Source of the DNA: Hymenobacter volaticus
Lineage (GTDB): Bacteria; Bacteroidota; Bacteroidia; Cytophagales; Hymenobacteraceae
Length of the DNA: 64,000 nt
Direction: 5' to 3'
Assembly: GCF_022921055.1 (NCBI RefSeq)
Contig: NZ_CP095061.1
Location: 659,501 to 723,500 of the forward strand
Below, piece by piece: positions 1 to 8,266 of this stretch. The translations under genes were made by a program, and so were the position numbers. The notes beneath the pieces are model-generated. The model did not search any database. It was not told the origin of the DNA and worked only from the letters and a program-made list of their open reading frames with translations. How positions within the stretch are numbered: the first letter of the stretch is position 1; each line of letters begins with the position of its first letter.

Positions 1-179
1 GAAGGCGAAGTGCCTTCGGTGATAATTAGGCCAATGGAAGCGCGTTGAGCGTAATACTCTGCCATCAGCGTGTTGGGCACGTTGCCAAGGGCGCGGCAGC
101 GTGTCATCGGGGCCATGGCCAAGTGGTTTTGAAGCGTTATGGAGCCTAGCTGCGCAGGCGAAAAAATCTTAGAAGCCAT
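1..179 (-). CDS. Old Yellow Enzyme family NADH:flavin oxidoreductase, N-terminal part
   Basis: Only the first 59 residues are inside the window; the gene starts with ATG at 179-177 and runs off the left edge. The visible part reads as the beginning of an FMN-dependent ene-reductase of the Old Yellow Enzyme (NemA/OYE) family, with the family signatures NHLAMAPMTRCRA and YYAQRASIGLIITEGT, which line the flavin site of the TIM barrel. These enzymes reduce activated C=C bonds with NAD(P)H in the cytoplasm. An ArsR-type regulator lies 84 bp upstream on the same strand and is the likely controller. Family assignment is strong; the substrate cannot be inferred. Confidence 0.85.
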   Translation of the reverse strand, partial: MASKIFSPAQLGSITLQNHLAMAPMTRCRALGNVPNTLMAEYYAQRASIGLIITEGTSP

Positions 180-263
180 AAGGAAGCTTGTTATTAAAAA
201 GGGATTGACGGGCTTATAAAGAATTAACCGATTGAAATGTTTAGATGTGTATCAACAAAATTT

Positions 264-533
264 TTATCCCAAATTCCTTAAAAAGCTAGCCAGCTCGCCC
301 ATGGCTTCGCGGTTCAGCATCAGGCTTAGGCAACGGCCACATTTACGAGTCTGCACCAGTCCGCTGTCCGTCAATATTTTCAAGTGGTGCGAAACGCAGG
401 GTTGCGAAAGCCCGGTTAGCTGTTGCACGTCAGCGAAAGGCATCGACTCCAGTTGGCTTAGCGCCAGCACAATGTTTAGCCGATATTTATCAGATAAGGC
501 ACCAGCAGATTTCGCAACGAGTTGAGTATCCAT
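264..533 (-). CDS. ArsR-family winged-helix transcriptional regulator
   Basis: A protein of 89 residues starting MDTQLVAK; the frame is open further upstream but the ATG at 533-531 fits the family better. It has the compact ArsR/SmtB fold: an N-terminal helix (SDKYRLNIVLAL), a recognition helix (LSQPCVSHHLKIL) and a wing (GLVQTRKCGRCLSLML). Three cysteines, one in the recognition helix and two in the wing, could sense metal or thiol stress, but this is inference. It is encoded just upstream of, and in the same direction as, the Old Yellow Enzyme gene, so local control of that redox enzyme is likely. Confidence 0.8.
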   Translation of the reverse strand: MDTQLVAKSAGALSDKYRLNIVLALSQLESMPFADVQQLTGLSQPCVSHHLKILTDSGLVQTRKCGRCLSLMLNREAMGELASFLRNLG

Positions 534-557
534 GTAACTGACTATTATAAACAACGA

Positions 558-599
558 ATCGGTCGGCCCAATGCCCAACAGGGCACCAAACCGACCGAT
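558..599. terminator. Nested dyad between sod and the ArsR gene
   Basis: Outer arms ATCGGTCGG (558-566) and CCGACCGAT (591-599) enclose an inner TGCCC/GGGCA hairpin. It lies downstream of sod and upstream of the regulator gene, so it can be the sod terminator, and it could also act as an operator for the regulator. Confidence 0.5.
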
Positions 600-652
600 A
601 AAAGGCCGGGAAAACTACCACTTGAGTAGCTTTCCCAGATAGCAACCAAAAA

Positions 653-1261
653 CTATGCCGCCGCGGCGAAGCGCTTGTTTACTTCGTCCCAGTTGATGGC
701 GTTGTAGAACGCCGCAATATAGTCGGGGCGACGGTTTTGGTATTTCAGGTAGTAGGAGTGCTCCCACACGTCGAGGCCAAGTACGGGCGTGCCAGCGCAG
801 CCCGCGTCGGGCATCAAGGGGTTGTCCTGGTTAGGCGTCGAGCAGATTTTCAGCGAGCCATCGGCCTGCTTGCACAACCAAGCCCAACCCGAGCCGAAAC
901 GCGTGGTAGCGGCTTTGGTGAATTCTTCCTTGAACTTCTCGTAGCTACCAAAAGACTGCGTGATGGCCTCACCGATGGCACCGGTAGGTTCGCCGCCGCC
1001 ATTGGGGCCTAGCACCGTCCAGAACAGCGAGTGGTTCCAGTGGCCACCGCCGTTGTTGCGCACCGCCGCCGGAGCCGATGCAATATTCTGCATCAAATCT
1101 TCGAGGCTTTTGCCTTCCAGCTCGGTACCCGCAATGGCATTGTTCAGGTTGGTAACGTAGGCCTGATGGTGCTTTGAGTGGTGAATCTCCATGGTTTGCG
1201 CATCAATGTGCGGCTCCAGGGCATCATAAGCGTAAGGCAGTTGGGGCAGTTCGAAAGCCAT
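653..1261 (-). CDS. sodA: Fe/Mn superoxide dismutase
   Basis: A complete 202-residue cytoplasmic superoxide dismutase that turns superoxide into oxygen and hydrogen peroxide. The metal ligands are all visible: His27 ([13 protein letters not shown]), His77 ([11 protein letters not shown]), and Asp164 and His168 in the [12 protein letters not shown] signature. The length is typical. Whether iron or manganese is used cannot be read with certainty; Bacteroidetes enzymes are often cambialistic. It follows tadA on the same strand, and a TACTTTTG box 74 bp upstream suggests its own promoter. Confidence 0.96.
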   Translation of the reverse strand: MAFELPQLPYAYDALEPHIDAQTMEIHHSKHHQAYVTNLNNAIAGTELEGKSLEDLMQNIASAPAAVRNNGGGHWNHSLFWTVLGPNGGGEPTGAIGEAITQSFGSYEKFKEEFTKAATTRFGSGWAWLCKQADGSLKICSTPNQDNPLMPDAGCAGTPVLGLDVWEHSYYLKYQNRRPDYIAAFYNAINWDEVNKRFAAAA

Positions 1262-1334
1262 GATTTTGGATTTATGTGGTGGAACGTTCCGGGTAGTATA
1301 ACCACCGTATCCCGGCTAGGGTTACGGAAGCGGC

Positions 1335-1342
1335 CAAAAGTA
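1335..1342 (-). promoter_or_regulatory. Possible -7 box of the sod promoter
   Basis: TACTTTTG on the minus strand fits the Bacteroidetes -7 consensus TAnnTTTG and lies in the gap between tadA and sod. The -33 element about 19 bp upstream is poor (TTCG), so this is tentative. Confidence 0.4.
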
Positions 1343-1344
1343 GC

Positions 1345-1779
1345 TTATTTCCGCTTCCGCGCGAAAAACTCCTGCATCAGCGCCCCGCACTCCACCGCCA
1401 GCACGCCCCGTACCAGTTCGGCCTTCGGGTGCAGCAGGTTGCCATAGCGCCTAAACCCGACTTTCAGTTCATCGGCCCCGTACACTACCCGGCGGATTTG
1501 CGCCCAAGCCGCGGCGCCCGCGCACATCACGCAAGGCTCCACCGTCACGTAGAGCGTGCAGTCGGCCAAGTACTTATTGCCAACATGATTGGCGGCCGCC
1601 GTCAAGGCCAGCATTTCGGCGTGAGCCGTTACGTCGCGCAGTCGCTCGGTTTGGTTGTAGCCGCGCGCAATAATCACTTTATCGAGCACCACCACGGCCC
1701 CAATGGGAATCTCCTCCTCCGCAAAAGCGTACCGCGCCTGCTTGAGCGCCTCGCGCATGTATTGCTCGTGAGGAGACAT
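1345..1779 (-). CDS. tadA: tRNA-specific adenosine deaminase (TadA-type nucleoside deaminase)
   Basis: 144 residues when started at the ATG at 1779 (MSPHEQYMREAL), which fits the family; the open frame upstream lacks homologous features. It belongs to the zinc cytidine/adenosine deaminase fold, with zinc ligand His53 and catalytic Glu55 in TAHAEMLAL, and zinc ligands Cys83 and Cys86 in EPCVMCAGA. TadA converts A34 to inosine in tRNA-Arg(ACG), needed to read CGN codons. The sequence after the zinc site (VVYGADELKVGFRRYGNLL) is TadA-like, which favours this over guanine deaminase, but a relaxed nucleoside deaminase role cannot be excluded. Confidence 0.85.
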   Translation of the reverse strand: MSPHEQYMREALKQARYAFAEEEIPIGAVVVLDKVIIARGYNQTERLRDVTAHAEMLALTAAANHVGNKYLADCTLYVTVEPCVMCAGAAAWAQIRRVVYGADELKVGFRRYGNLLHPKAELVRGVLAVECGALMQEFFARKRK

Positions 1780-1900
1780 TGAGTTCTGAGACAAGAAAGT
1801 AGGTCGCTTTATTTCGTAACCGTCCTGCTGAGCAGGTGGCGCATCAAGACAGGGATGCAACGAAGCCGTAGCCTCTGGCGTGTTGCTGTTGCCAAACTGT

Positions 1901-1998
1901 TGTCATGCTGAGCGCAGCCGAAGCATCTCGCGTGCTGAGGTTGAATTATACTCCAGAGTCAGCACGCGAGATGCTTCGGCTCCGCTCAGCATGACGTT
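1901..1998. repeat. Interspersed palindromic repeat, copy 1
   Basis: A long inverted repeat: left arm about 1901-1938 and right arm about 1959-1996, differing at two positions, with a 20-base loop. The arms contain GAAGCATCTCGCGTGCTGA. The same element occurs as a perfect palindrome at 60731-60823, and a diverged relative sits at 25630-25732. It resembles a REP/MITE-like intergenic element. Confidence 0.85.
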
Positions 1999-2083
1999 CT
2001 GGTGGAGCTAGTAACGTCAGCACGGTTAATATGTGAAGGCTTCAACATGCGGACGCAAAATGAAGCAAGGCGTTCTGGAAGCG

Positions 2084-2649
2084 CTACTTCATGGAAATAC
2101 TTTGCATAACGGCACGGGCGGTGGGCTGCCACTGCGCTTGCTCGTCGGCGGGCGCTACAAACGTGAAAACCGTTAGCTGGTCGCCTTCAATGGCGTACTG
2201 TACCATCTGGTAGCGGCGGATGGGGCTAGGTTGCCGGTTCGGCGCGTATCGGCCACCGACGAAACGAACTCCAATACCACAAAATCGCGCTTGTTGATGG
2301 TGCGAATGTCCTCGGCCAGGAAATCAACCTTGGAGTACATATTCTGAATGCTGGCCTTGTAGATCTTGAGCAGCAGCGCGTAATCCTGGTTGCTGAAGGT
2401 GCTCGGCTTCTGCGCTACGCTGAAGTCGACGCGGCCACTGGCGTTGCTGAACACGGCCAGCGGCTTGCGCGGGGCTGGATATTTAACGGCAATACCATCG
2501 TCGGGCATGGCCTGAAAGCCCTCTGGCACACCTACCGTGATATTCTTGCCAACGGCAGTTTTCTTGAGCTTGGGCGCGGCAAATGCCGCCAGTAGCAGCA
2601 CCGCCAGCAGGAGGGGAGCAAAATGGAAAAAGCGAAAAGTCGTTTTCAT
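2084..2649 (-). pseudogene. Small exported protein, frameshifted
   Basis: Starting at the ATG at 2649 the protein has a signal-peptide-like N-terminus (MKTTFRFFHFAPLLLAVLLL) and continues as a soluble domain (about 140 residues) that I do not recognise. The frame then runs into unrelated sequence and stops at 2173. Adding one base in the C run at 2222-2225 (GGGG on the plus strand) restores a frame reading APIRRYQMVQYAIEGDQL and ending QSISMK at 2084, giving 188 residues. The restored tail reads naturally as coding sequence. The break is of the same kind as in five other genes here and may be a sequencing error. Confidence 0.65.
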
Positions 2650-2762
2650 ACAGGGCGGAAAGGTACAAGGTAACGCCAAGCTGAAGCTTGGCCCGTCGCG
2701 GCTGGCGTCGATTATTAGAACGCTCAGTTACCGTAGTTTGGTGGAGCTTCCAGTAAATGCAA

Positions 2763-2790
2763 AGCTCCGAAGTAGAATAACTTCGGAGCT
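2763..2790 (-). terminator. Hairpin downstream of the 2814-3266 gene
   Basis: Perfect 10-bp arms AGCTCCGAAG (2763-2772) and CTTCGGAGCT (2781-2790), 24 bases after the stop codon of the upstream minus-strand gene. The T-tract is weak. Confidence 0.5.
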
Positions 2791-2813
2791 GCGAAAAGAA
2801 GTTTCAAGTAAGA

Positions 2814-3266
2814 CTAGCGGCGTTTTTTCTTGGCTACCGCTGGTGCTGGGTACGTTACCTTCACTTTCTTCCAGTACACGTAGTTGCCGGTTTTGGCTTC
2901 GATCAGGTAGTTGCCCGCCGGAATGCGGCCTAGGTCAACGGGGGCACCCGTGTTGTTGGCGGGGTCGAGGGCAGTGGTGTAGACCGGCTGGTTTTTGTAG
3001 TTGGTCATGACCAAGGTGCCGGGCTTGGTGAATTGCTGCGTGAAGCTGAGCATGATGCTCTGCCCGCCGGTAGCCGGGAAAATATCAATGCCCGACAGCG
3101 TTTCTACGCGCTTGATGGGGCCGTTCAACGTTACGGGTTCCGCCTCCGATTTGGTTTTTACCGAAGTGCCGTCAGCCGCTTTAGCCTTGGTCTTGATTTT
3201 GGTTTGAGCCTGCGAAGAGAAAGAGAAGAAAACGGCGGCGAGAACGAGCAGAGCAGAGCGTTTCAT
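2814..3266 (-). CDS. Exported protein of unknown function
   Basis: 150 residues from the ATG at 3266, chosen because it gives a clean signal peptide (MKRSALLVLAAVFFSFSSQAQ, cleavage after QA). The frame is open upstream but the extra residues are low-complexity and lie ahead of the signal peptide. The mature part has a Lys/Thr-rich start, then beta-strand-rich sequence ending GNYLIEAKTGNYVYWKKVKV, which resembles the final strands of a type IX secretion sorting domain (PAGxYxxxx...KKxxx), followed by a basic tail KKKRR. It is not a confident sorting domain. Function is unknown. Confidence 0.65.
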   Translation of the reverse strand: MKRSALLVLAAVFFSFSSQAQTKIKTKAKAADGTSVKTKSEAEPVTLNGPIKRVETLSGIDIFPATGGQSIMLSFTQQFTKPGTLVMTNYKNQPVYTTALDPANNTGAPVDLGRIPAGNYLIEAKTGNYVYWKKVKVTYPAPAVAKKKRR

Positions 3267-3464
3267 ATGGGAAGCAGAAATAAAAGAAGTCGTGTTGGTT
3301 GAGGTCGTAGTTGGGCGAGCAGTTTGCATACTCCGTGCCGAACTTACTACATGGTCAGGAAAAAGGCTCTGTTCCTTTCTAAAACAGGCATTTATCACAA
3401 ATCAATGTGAGTTTCTTCACAACAAAGCGCTTGATTTTTAGCTACCCTACTAATTTTTCCTGTC

Positions 3465-3472
3465 TACCTTTG
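3465..3472 (+). promoter_or_regulatory. Possible -7 box of the aspS promoter
   Basis: TACCTTTG matches the Bacteroidetes -7 consensus TAnnTTTG and lies 82 bp before the aspS start. There is no clear TTTG at the -33 position. Confidence 0.45.
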
Positions 3473-3554
3473 GCAGGTTTCAAGTTGCGGCCTGTGGCAC
3501 ACGAGCTGTAGCGCGCCAGAACTAGAAACCAGGAACCAGAAATTAGAAACCAGA

Positions 3555-5318
3555 ATGCTCCGGACTCACACCTGCGGCGAATTGCGCCCCGAACACGTTG
3601 GTTTAACTGTTACACTCTGCGGCTGGGTGCAGCGCACCCGCGACAAAGGCGGTATTCTGTGGGTTGATCTGCGCGACCGGTACGGCCTGACGCAGTTGGC
3701 CCTGGAAGATGGCGTCGAATCAAATGAAGTGCGCGAACAAGCCCGCCAGCTCGGCCGCGAATTTGTGCTGCAAGTAACCGGCCGGGTGTCGGAACGCCAT
3801 TCCAAAAACGATAAAATCCCGACTGGCGGCATCGAAATCCGCGTCGAGAAGATTGATGTGCTCAATCCGGCCAAGCTGCCGCCCTTCCTCATCGAAGACG
3901 AAACCGACGGCGGCGACGACCTGCGGATGAAATACCGCTACCTGGATTTGCGCCGCAACACGGTACGCCAGAACCTGATGCTGCGTCACCGCGTGGCCCA
4001 AGCCACCCGCCGCTACCTCGACGGCCAGGATTTCATTGAAGTGGAAACCCCCGTGCTCATCAAAAGCACGCCCGAAGGTGCCCGCGACTTTGTGGTGCCT
4101 TCCCGCATGAACCCCGGCGAATTCTACGCGCTGCCCCAAAGTCCCCAAACCTTCAAGCAGCTGCTGATGGTGTCGGGCTTCGACCGGTACTTTCAAATTG
4201 TAAAGTGCTTCCGCGACGAAGACCTACGCGCCGACCGCCAGCCCGAATTCACGCAGATTGACTGCGAAATGTCGTTTGTCGAGCAGGAAGACATCCTGAA
4301 CACTTTCGAGGGGTTGGTGCAATACCTGTTCCGCGAGGTGAAAGGTGTGGAAATTGGCACACTGCCCCGCATGACCTACGCCGACGCCATGCGCCTCTAC
4401 GGCAACGACAAGCCGGACACCCGTTTCGGAATGCCGTTTGTGGAACTGAACGAGGTAGTGAAAGGCCATGGCTTCCCCGTGTTCGAGGCGGCGGGTTTAG
4501 TGGTAGGCATCTGCGCCACCGGCGCGGCCACCTACACCCGCAAGCAACTCGATGAGCTAACCGATTACGTGAAGCGCCCGCAGATTGGTGCTACTGGCCT
4601 CGTGTATGCCCGCGTGGAAGCCGACGGCAGCGTGAAGTCGTCGGTTGATAAGTTTTACTCGCAGGAGTTGCTGCAACAGTGGAAAGCCGCTTTCAACGCG
4701 CAGCCCGGCGACTTGCTGCTGGTGCTGGCCGGTGAGCCCAACAAAACCCGCAAGGCTCTTTCGGAATTGCGTTTGGAAATGGGTTCTCGTCTCGGCCTGC
4801 GCGATAAAGACACGTTCTCGGCGCTGTGGGTGGTGGATTTCCCGCTGCTAGAATTCAACGAGGAAGAAGGTCGCTACTTCGCCATGCACCACCCTTTCAC
4901 CTCGCCCAAGCCCGAAGACATAGCCCTGCTCGATTCGCCTGACACCATCGGCGATGTGCGCGCCAATGCCTACGACATGGTAATCAACGGGGTAGAAGTG
5001 GGCGGCGGCTCCATCCGTATCCATGACCGCACCGTGCAGGCCCGCATGTTCAGCCTCTTGGGTTTTTCCGATGAAGAGGCTAAAGCGCAGTTCGGCTTCC
5101 TGCTCGACGCCTTCGAGTACGGCGCTCCGCCCCACGGCGGCATTGCCTTCGGCTTCGACCGCCTGTGCAGCCTCTTCGGCGGCGCCGATTCCATCCGTGA
5201 CTTCATCGCCTTCCCGAAAAACAACTCCGGCCGCGACGTAATGATTGATTCGCCCTCACCGATTTCGGAATTGCAGCTCAAAGAGTTGAGCATCAAGACG
5301 GCGGTAGTAGGGAAATAA
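3555..5318 (+). CDS. aspS: Aspartate--tRNA ligase
   Basis: 587 residues, the usual length of bacterial-type AspRS. It charges tRNA-Asp with aspartate in the cytoplasm. An N-terminal OB-fold anticodon-binding domain ([17 protein letters not shown]) comes first, then the class II catalytic core: motif 2 in [16 protein letters not shown] and motif 3 in [15 protein letters not shown], with the bacterial GAD insertion between them. The N-terminus [14 protein letters not shown] is the expected start. The stop codon is directly followed by the ATG of the next frame (TAAATG), so the small downstream gene may be co-transcribed. Confidence 0.97.
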   Translation: MLRTHTCGELRPEHVGLTVTLCGWVQRTRDKGGILWVDLRDRYGLTQLALEDGVESNEVREQARQLGREFVLQVTGRVSERHSKNDKIPTGGIEIRVEKIDVLNPAKLPPFLIEDETDGGDDLRMKYRYLDLRRNTVRQNLMLRHRVAQATRRYLDGQDFIEVETPVLIKSTPEGARDFVVPSRMNPGEFYALPQSPQTFKQLLMVSGFDRYFQIVKCFRDEDLRADRQPEFTQIDCEMSFVEQEDILNTFEGLVQYLFREVKGVEIGTLPRMTYADAMRLYGNDKPDTRFGMPFVELNEVVKGHGFPVFEAAGLVVGICATGAATYTRKQLDELTDYVKRPQIGATGLVYARVEADGSVKSSVDKFYSQELLQQWKAAFNAQPGDLLLVLAGEPNKTRKALSELRLEMGSRLGLRDKDTFSALWVVDFPLLEFNEEEGRYFAMHHPFTSPKPEDIALLDSPDTIGDVRANAYDMVINGVEVGGGSIRIHDRTVQARMFSLLGFSDEEAKAQFGFLLDAFEYGAPPHGGIAFGFDRLCSLFGGADSIRDFIAFPKNNSGRDVMIDSPSPISELQLKELSIKTAVVGK

Positions 5319-5906
5319 ATGAAAACCAGAGGGTTTTTGATGCTTTAGCTGCTTAAACTTGGGTATATAGCTCAGGCGCAGCAGCTACAGCATGATACTC
5401 TCATAAAAAGCACGAAAGCCGACTGGCAACATGGAGTTGTACCTGATAAGCTGTTGCGAGATGCTGCTATAAAAAAGCATGATGGAGCAATCCGGCTTTC
5501 TCAAGGCTGTACATTGTTGAAGGACAGTCGTGAAGACGCTGATTACTGTGAATACGAGTACCTAGGCGACTTAGCTGCAAACCATAAACTTAAGGTTGTC
5601 AGACGTCAGCTTTACAATGGCAACGAATACGTAGTAATTGATGCTCGCAGTGGCTGCAAAAACTATACGTTCAAGGGGCGACCTTATAGTAGAAATGCCT
5701 TGCTAGTAAATTTTGATGAAACAAAAACAACTGACCGTATCAGCAGCCTTGAGGTGTGGTGGATAACTCCAACAGCGTTGGTTCATGTAAAGAGAATAGT
5801 GCTTGGAAAAATTTTTCCTGCCGGCCCCATCCACTTTTCTGCGAACGGAAAAAGTGTATTGTTCGCAGATGAACAAGCTCGATTCTGGACAGTAGCTATT
5901 CGTTAA
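5319..5906 (+). CDS. Unrecognised, probably exported protein with an in-frame TAG near its start
   Basis: I do not recognise this protein. The frame is open from 5349 to 5906. Read back to an ATG at 5319 that directly follows the aspS stop, the same frame gives MKTRGFLML, then TAG at 5346-5348, then LLKLGYIAQAQQLQHD, which looks like a signal peptide cut after AQA. The single amber codon thus interrupts the putative signal sequence. Either the gene is a fresh pseudogene, or translation begins at an alternative codon such as TTG 5454 and the product (150 residues) is not exported. The C-terminal part (PAGPIHFSANGKSVLFADEQARFWTV) suggests a beta-propeller-like or repeat strand. Confidence 0.55.
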
Positions 5907-5934
5907 CTGCAACTCATTTGACACGTTTGTTGCT

Positions 5935-5981
5935 AAAAACAGAAGCGGCGCTTGATACATCAGGCGGCGCTTCTGCTTTTT
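5935..5981. terminator. Hairpin between convergent genes
   Basis: Near-complementary arms around AACAGAAGCGGCGC and GCGGCGCTTCTGCTTTTT between the plus gene ending at 5906 and the minus gene ending at 5994. The A-rich and T-rich flanks suit termination in both directions. Confidence 0.6.
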
Positions 5982-5993
5982 GACAACGAGGTT

Positions 5994-6818
5994 CTACAGG
6001 ACTTGTTTCAGCGAAACACCGATGAGCTTCGGGTAGCTGCTATTCCCAGTAAATTTGAAATCAACCCAATTCTCAAAAAAATCTTGAAAATCAGAAACGC
6101 CTTTGTAGGATCCGCCGCGCTTCAAGTCACTTCTTATTTCTATTTTTCCAATACACTCAAACTTGTTAGCGTAAACACGGAGCGTTTTTGGCCCAGTTAT
6201 AAGAAGGTCAAAGCATAATACCGGTCCATCTGATCCACCAATCCACCTCGCTAGCACTTCCGATGCTAGTATGTCTTCGATGGTAGGCTTCGTTATGCTC
6301 TTGTATGTGACAATGAGAAACTGGTAGATAGGTTGGTTGCGGCGCTGGTTTATCTGCATTAGAATTGTAGCGCAATACTGTTCGTCAGGTAACTGAAAGA
6401 CCAGTACATCGTCTTCGTTGAAGATGAGCGTTTTAGAAACAGTAGGTTTTTTGGGCTTCTTAATCTTGAGGTTAGGCTGGTTGATTTTAAGCCAGAACCG
6501 CTCTAAAACTTGCTGCCTACTGCGGGCTAATACCGGTTTTTGTTCTTTTTCAATTAGGTACTTAGCAAAGGCATTTTTCGCAATTGCTTCTTCTACTTTT
6601 AGAAGAACCTCTGGCGTCAGCCAACCGGTCTCCCAAAGGGCCAAGGCATAGGTTGTGATAAAAATCTCTTCGTCGAAATCATCATTGTCAATCCGCAGCT
6701 CTGCTAGCTTTTCGGCTATAAATGCTGGTGTATGTCCAGCATCGAACAGGTCCATGAAGGTGTAGTAAATGTCGTATGCATAGTCGCCATCTACAATTTT
6801 AACGCCGTCGGTGGCCAT
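5994..6818 (-). CDS. Unrecognised cytoplasmic protein, 274 residues
   Basis: I do not recognise this protein with confidence. There is no signal peptide or membrane helix. The N-terminal third is acidic and helical (GDYAYDIYYTFMDLFDAG, LALWETGWLTPEVLLKVEEAI), followed by a basic linker (LKIKKPKKPTVSK) and a beta-rich C-terminal domain beginning DDVLVFQLPDEQYCATILM, with later LARWIGGSDGP and FECIGKIEIRS. That C-terminal layout is faintly like small immunity-type domains (Imm26-like), but no toxin gene is next to it, so this is weak. The gene stands alone between a convergent neighbour and the divergent sdpR-like gene, and its codon use looks more AT-rich than the surroundings. Confidence 0.65.
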   Translation of the reverse strand: MATDGVKIVDGDYAYDIYYTFMDLFDAGHTPAFIAEKLAELRIDNDDFDEEIFITTYALALWETGWLTPEVLLKVEEAIAKNAFAKYLIEKEQKPVLARSRQQVLERFWLKINQPNLKIKKPKKPTVSKTLIFNEDDVLVFQLPDEQYCATILMQINQRRNQPIYQFLIVTYKSITKPTIEDILASEVLARWIGGSDGPVLCFDLLITGPKTLRVYANKFECIGKIEIRSDLKRGGSYKGVSDFQDFFENWVDFKFTGNSSYPKLIGVSLKQVL

Positions 6819-6919
6819 GATAATTTCGATAAAAGGATATCAAAATTAACCAAAACTTAGCTGGTAGGTATTGCTAGTGTAAAACATAATTAGATATTTG
6901 TCTAAATAACTAACCAGTC

Positions 6920-7174
6920 TTGAACGCCCTTTTTAAAGCCCTCAATGACCCCACACGGCGCGCCATTTTGGAACTGCTACGCGAGCAGCCACGCACGGCC
7001 GGGGAAATAGCCGAACACTTCCAGTTCTCAAAGCCCACTATCAGCCACCACCTCGACCTACTCCGCCAGGCCGACCTTGTATCCAGTGACAAGCAAGGCC
7101 AGTTCGTGACCTACACGCTCAACATGACCGTGATGGACGAACTGCTGGGGTGGCTACTGCAATTCAAATCATGA
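6920..7174 (+). CDS. SdpR-like ArsR-family autorepressor
   Basis: 84 residues starting at a TTG codon (MNALFKALNDPTRRAIL); an in-frame stop at 6911-6913 leaves no ATG, and the N-terminus aligns with SdpR-type regulators, so the TTG start is probably real. The recognition helix is FSKPTISHHLDLLRQADLV. In Bacillus subtilis SdpR represses its own operon and is held at the membrane by SdpI when toxin is present. The gene overlaps the next one by four bases (ATGA), and two SdpI-like membrane proteins follow, which matches that family arrangement. Confidence 0.82.
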   Translation: MNALFKALNDPTRRAILELLREQPRTAGEIAEHFQFSKPTISHHLDLLRQADLVSSDKQGQFVTYTLNMTVMDELLGWLLQFKS

Positions 7175-7506
7175 GAAAGCGATTATTGGAGGGAGTACTG
7201 GTAGTCTTTACTGCTCTGCTGCCCTTATTTTACTGGTACTATCTCAGGGCAACGCTGCCAGCTCAGATTCCTCGGCATTACACCAATGGCCATGCAGATG
7301 GCTTTGCAGGTCGGCAGTGGCTAGGTGAGTCGGCTTGGATACCCATGGTGTTGTACCTGACCTTGACGTTTATACCACAGATACAAATCGCACGGTTTGT
7401 CTGGTGGCGAAGCCACCATCAACGCCATCTACGAGCAGTACTAGTTGCTGCCGCTAGCTGTATGATGCTTGCCATTATGTATCGAGCAGCCCACACCAGC
7501 TTATAA
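7171..7506 (+). CDS. Short DUF1648/SdpI-like membrane protein
   Basis: 111 residues, start ATG at 7171 overlapping the stop of the regulator gene. Three predicted membrane segments. The stretch LPAQIPRHYTNGHADGFAGR is the DUF1648 signature (LPxxIPxHxNxxGxxDG) found at the N-terminus of SdpI immunity proteins. The C-terminal SdpI domain is absent, so it is a single-domain version. Translational coupling to the regulator implies one operon; a role as its membrane partner is inferred. Confidence 0.75.
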   Translation: MRKRLLEGVLVVFTALLPLFYWYYLRATLPAQIPRHYTNGHADGFAGRQWLGESAWIPMVLYLTLTFIPQIQIARFVWWRSHHQRHLRAVLVAAASCMMLAIMYRAAHTSL

Positions 7507-7514
7507 GTACTTCT

Positions 7515-8180
7515 ATGAAAACTTTCTTCTCTATATGGCATTTACTTACGCTATTGGCGCTCATGCTGCCTGTGGTGTATTTGCTGTACACTTGGAATGC
7601 GCTGCCCGCGCAAATTCCTACGCACTTCGATATTAGCGGCAATGCCAATGGCTACACAGACAAGGCCAACATTTGGGTGGTGTGCGTTTTCTTGCCGCTG
7701 AGCACTTACCTGTTATTCCTGTTCATTCCTCGCTTCGACCCCAAGCAGCGGCTCGATGCCAACAACCCCAACTATCATAAGCTGATGCTGGCTTTTGTAG
7801 GGTTGCTGAGTGGAATAAGCGTGTATTGCTTGTATGTGGCTTTGCATCCGGCCGTGAAGCCCGGCCAGGGCATGGCTGTGGTATTGGGATTGTTTTTCGC
7901 GCTGGTGGGCAACTACCTCACTACTGTGCAACCCAATTACTTTGTGGGCTTCAAGACGCCGTGGGCGCTGGAGTTTCCGCGCATCTGGGCGCGCGTGCAC
8001 CGCTTGGGCGGACGGTTGTTCTTTGCTAGCGGTTTGCTGAGTGCTGTGCTGGCGCTGCTTTTCCCAGTACAAATGGCTACCGTGGTGTTGCTAGTGGGTG
8101 CCTTTGCGTCGGTAGCGGTGGTGTATTGGTATTCATATTGGCTGTATAAAAAGGAAATGCAGGCTGTCCAAGCAGAATAA
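7515..8180 (+). CDS. SdpI-family membrane protein
   Basis: 221 residues, with about six membrane segments. An N-terminal DUF1648 region (LPAQIPTHFDISGNANGYTD) is followed by the SdpI-type helical domain, including the typical PNYFVGFKTPWALEFPRIWARVHRLGG stretch split over several helices. In B. subtilis SdpI gives immunity to the SdpC toxin and sequesters SdpR. No sdpA/B/C toxin genes are present here, so in this organism the module may act in envelope stress sensing. It lies 8 bp after the short paralogue and ends before a strong bidirectional terminator. Confidence 0.82.
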   Translation: MKTFFSIWHLLTLLALMLPVVYLLYTWNALPAQIPTHFDISGNANGYTDKANIWVVCVFLPLSTYLLFLFIPRFDPKQRLDANNPNYHKLMLAFVGLLSGISVYCLYVALHPAVKPGQGMAVVLGLFFALVGNYLTTVQPNYFVGFKTPWALEFPRIWARVHRLGGRLFFASGLLSAVLALLFPVQMATVVLLVGAFASVAVVYWYSYWLYKKEMQAVQAE

Positions 8181-8197
8181 CTAAAGCCCGGTTTCAC

Positions 8198-8247
8198 AAC
8201 CGAACACGAAGAGCCGCCCTCATGAGGGCGGCTCTTCGTGTTCGGTT
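8198..8247. terminator. Perfect 25-bp-arm palindrome, bidirectional terminator
   Basis: A perfect palindrome centred at 8222/8223 with 25-base arms (AACCGAACACGAAGAGCCGC and onward). It separates the convergent SdpI-like and permease-peptidase genes. Confidence 0.8.
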
Positions 8248-8266
8248 GCTCTTGCAAGTTGTGGTC

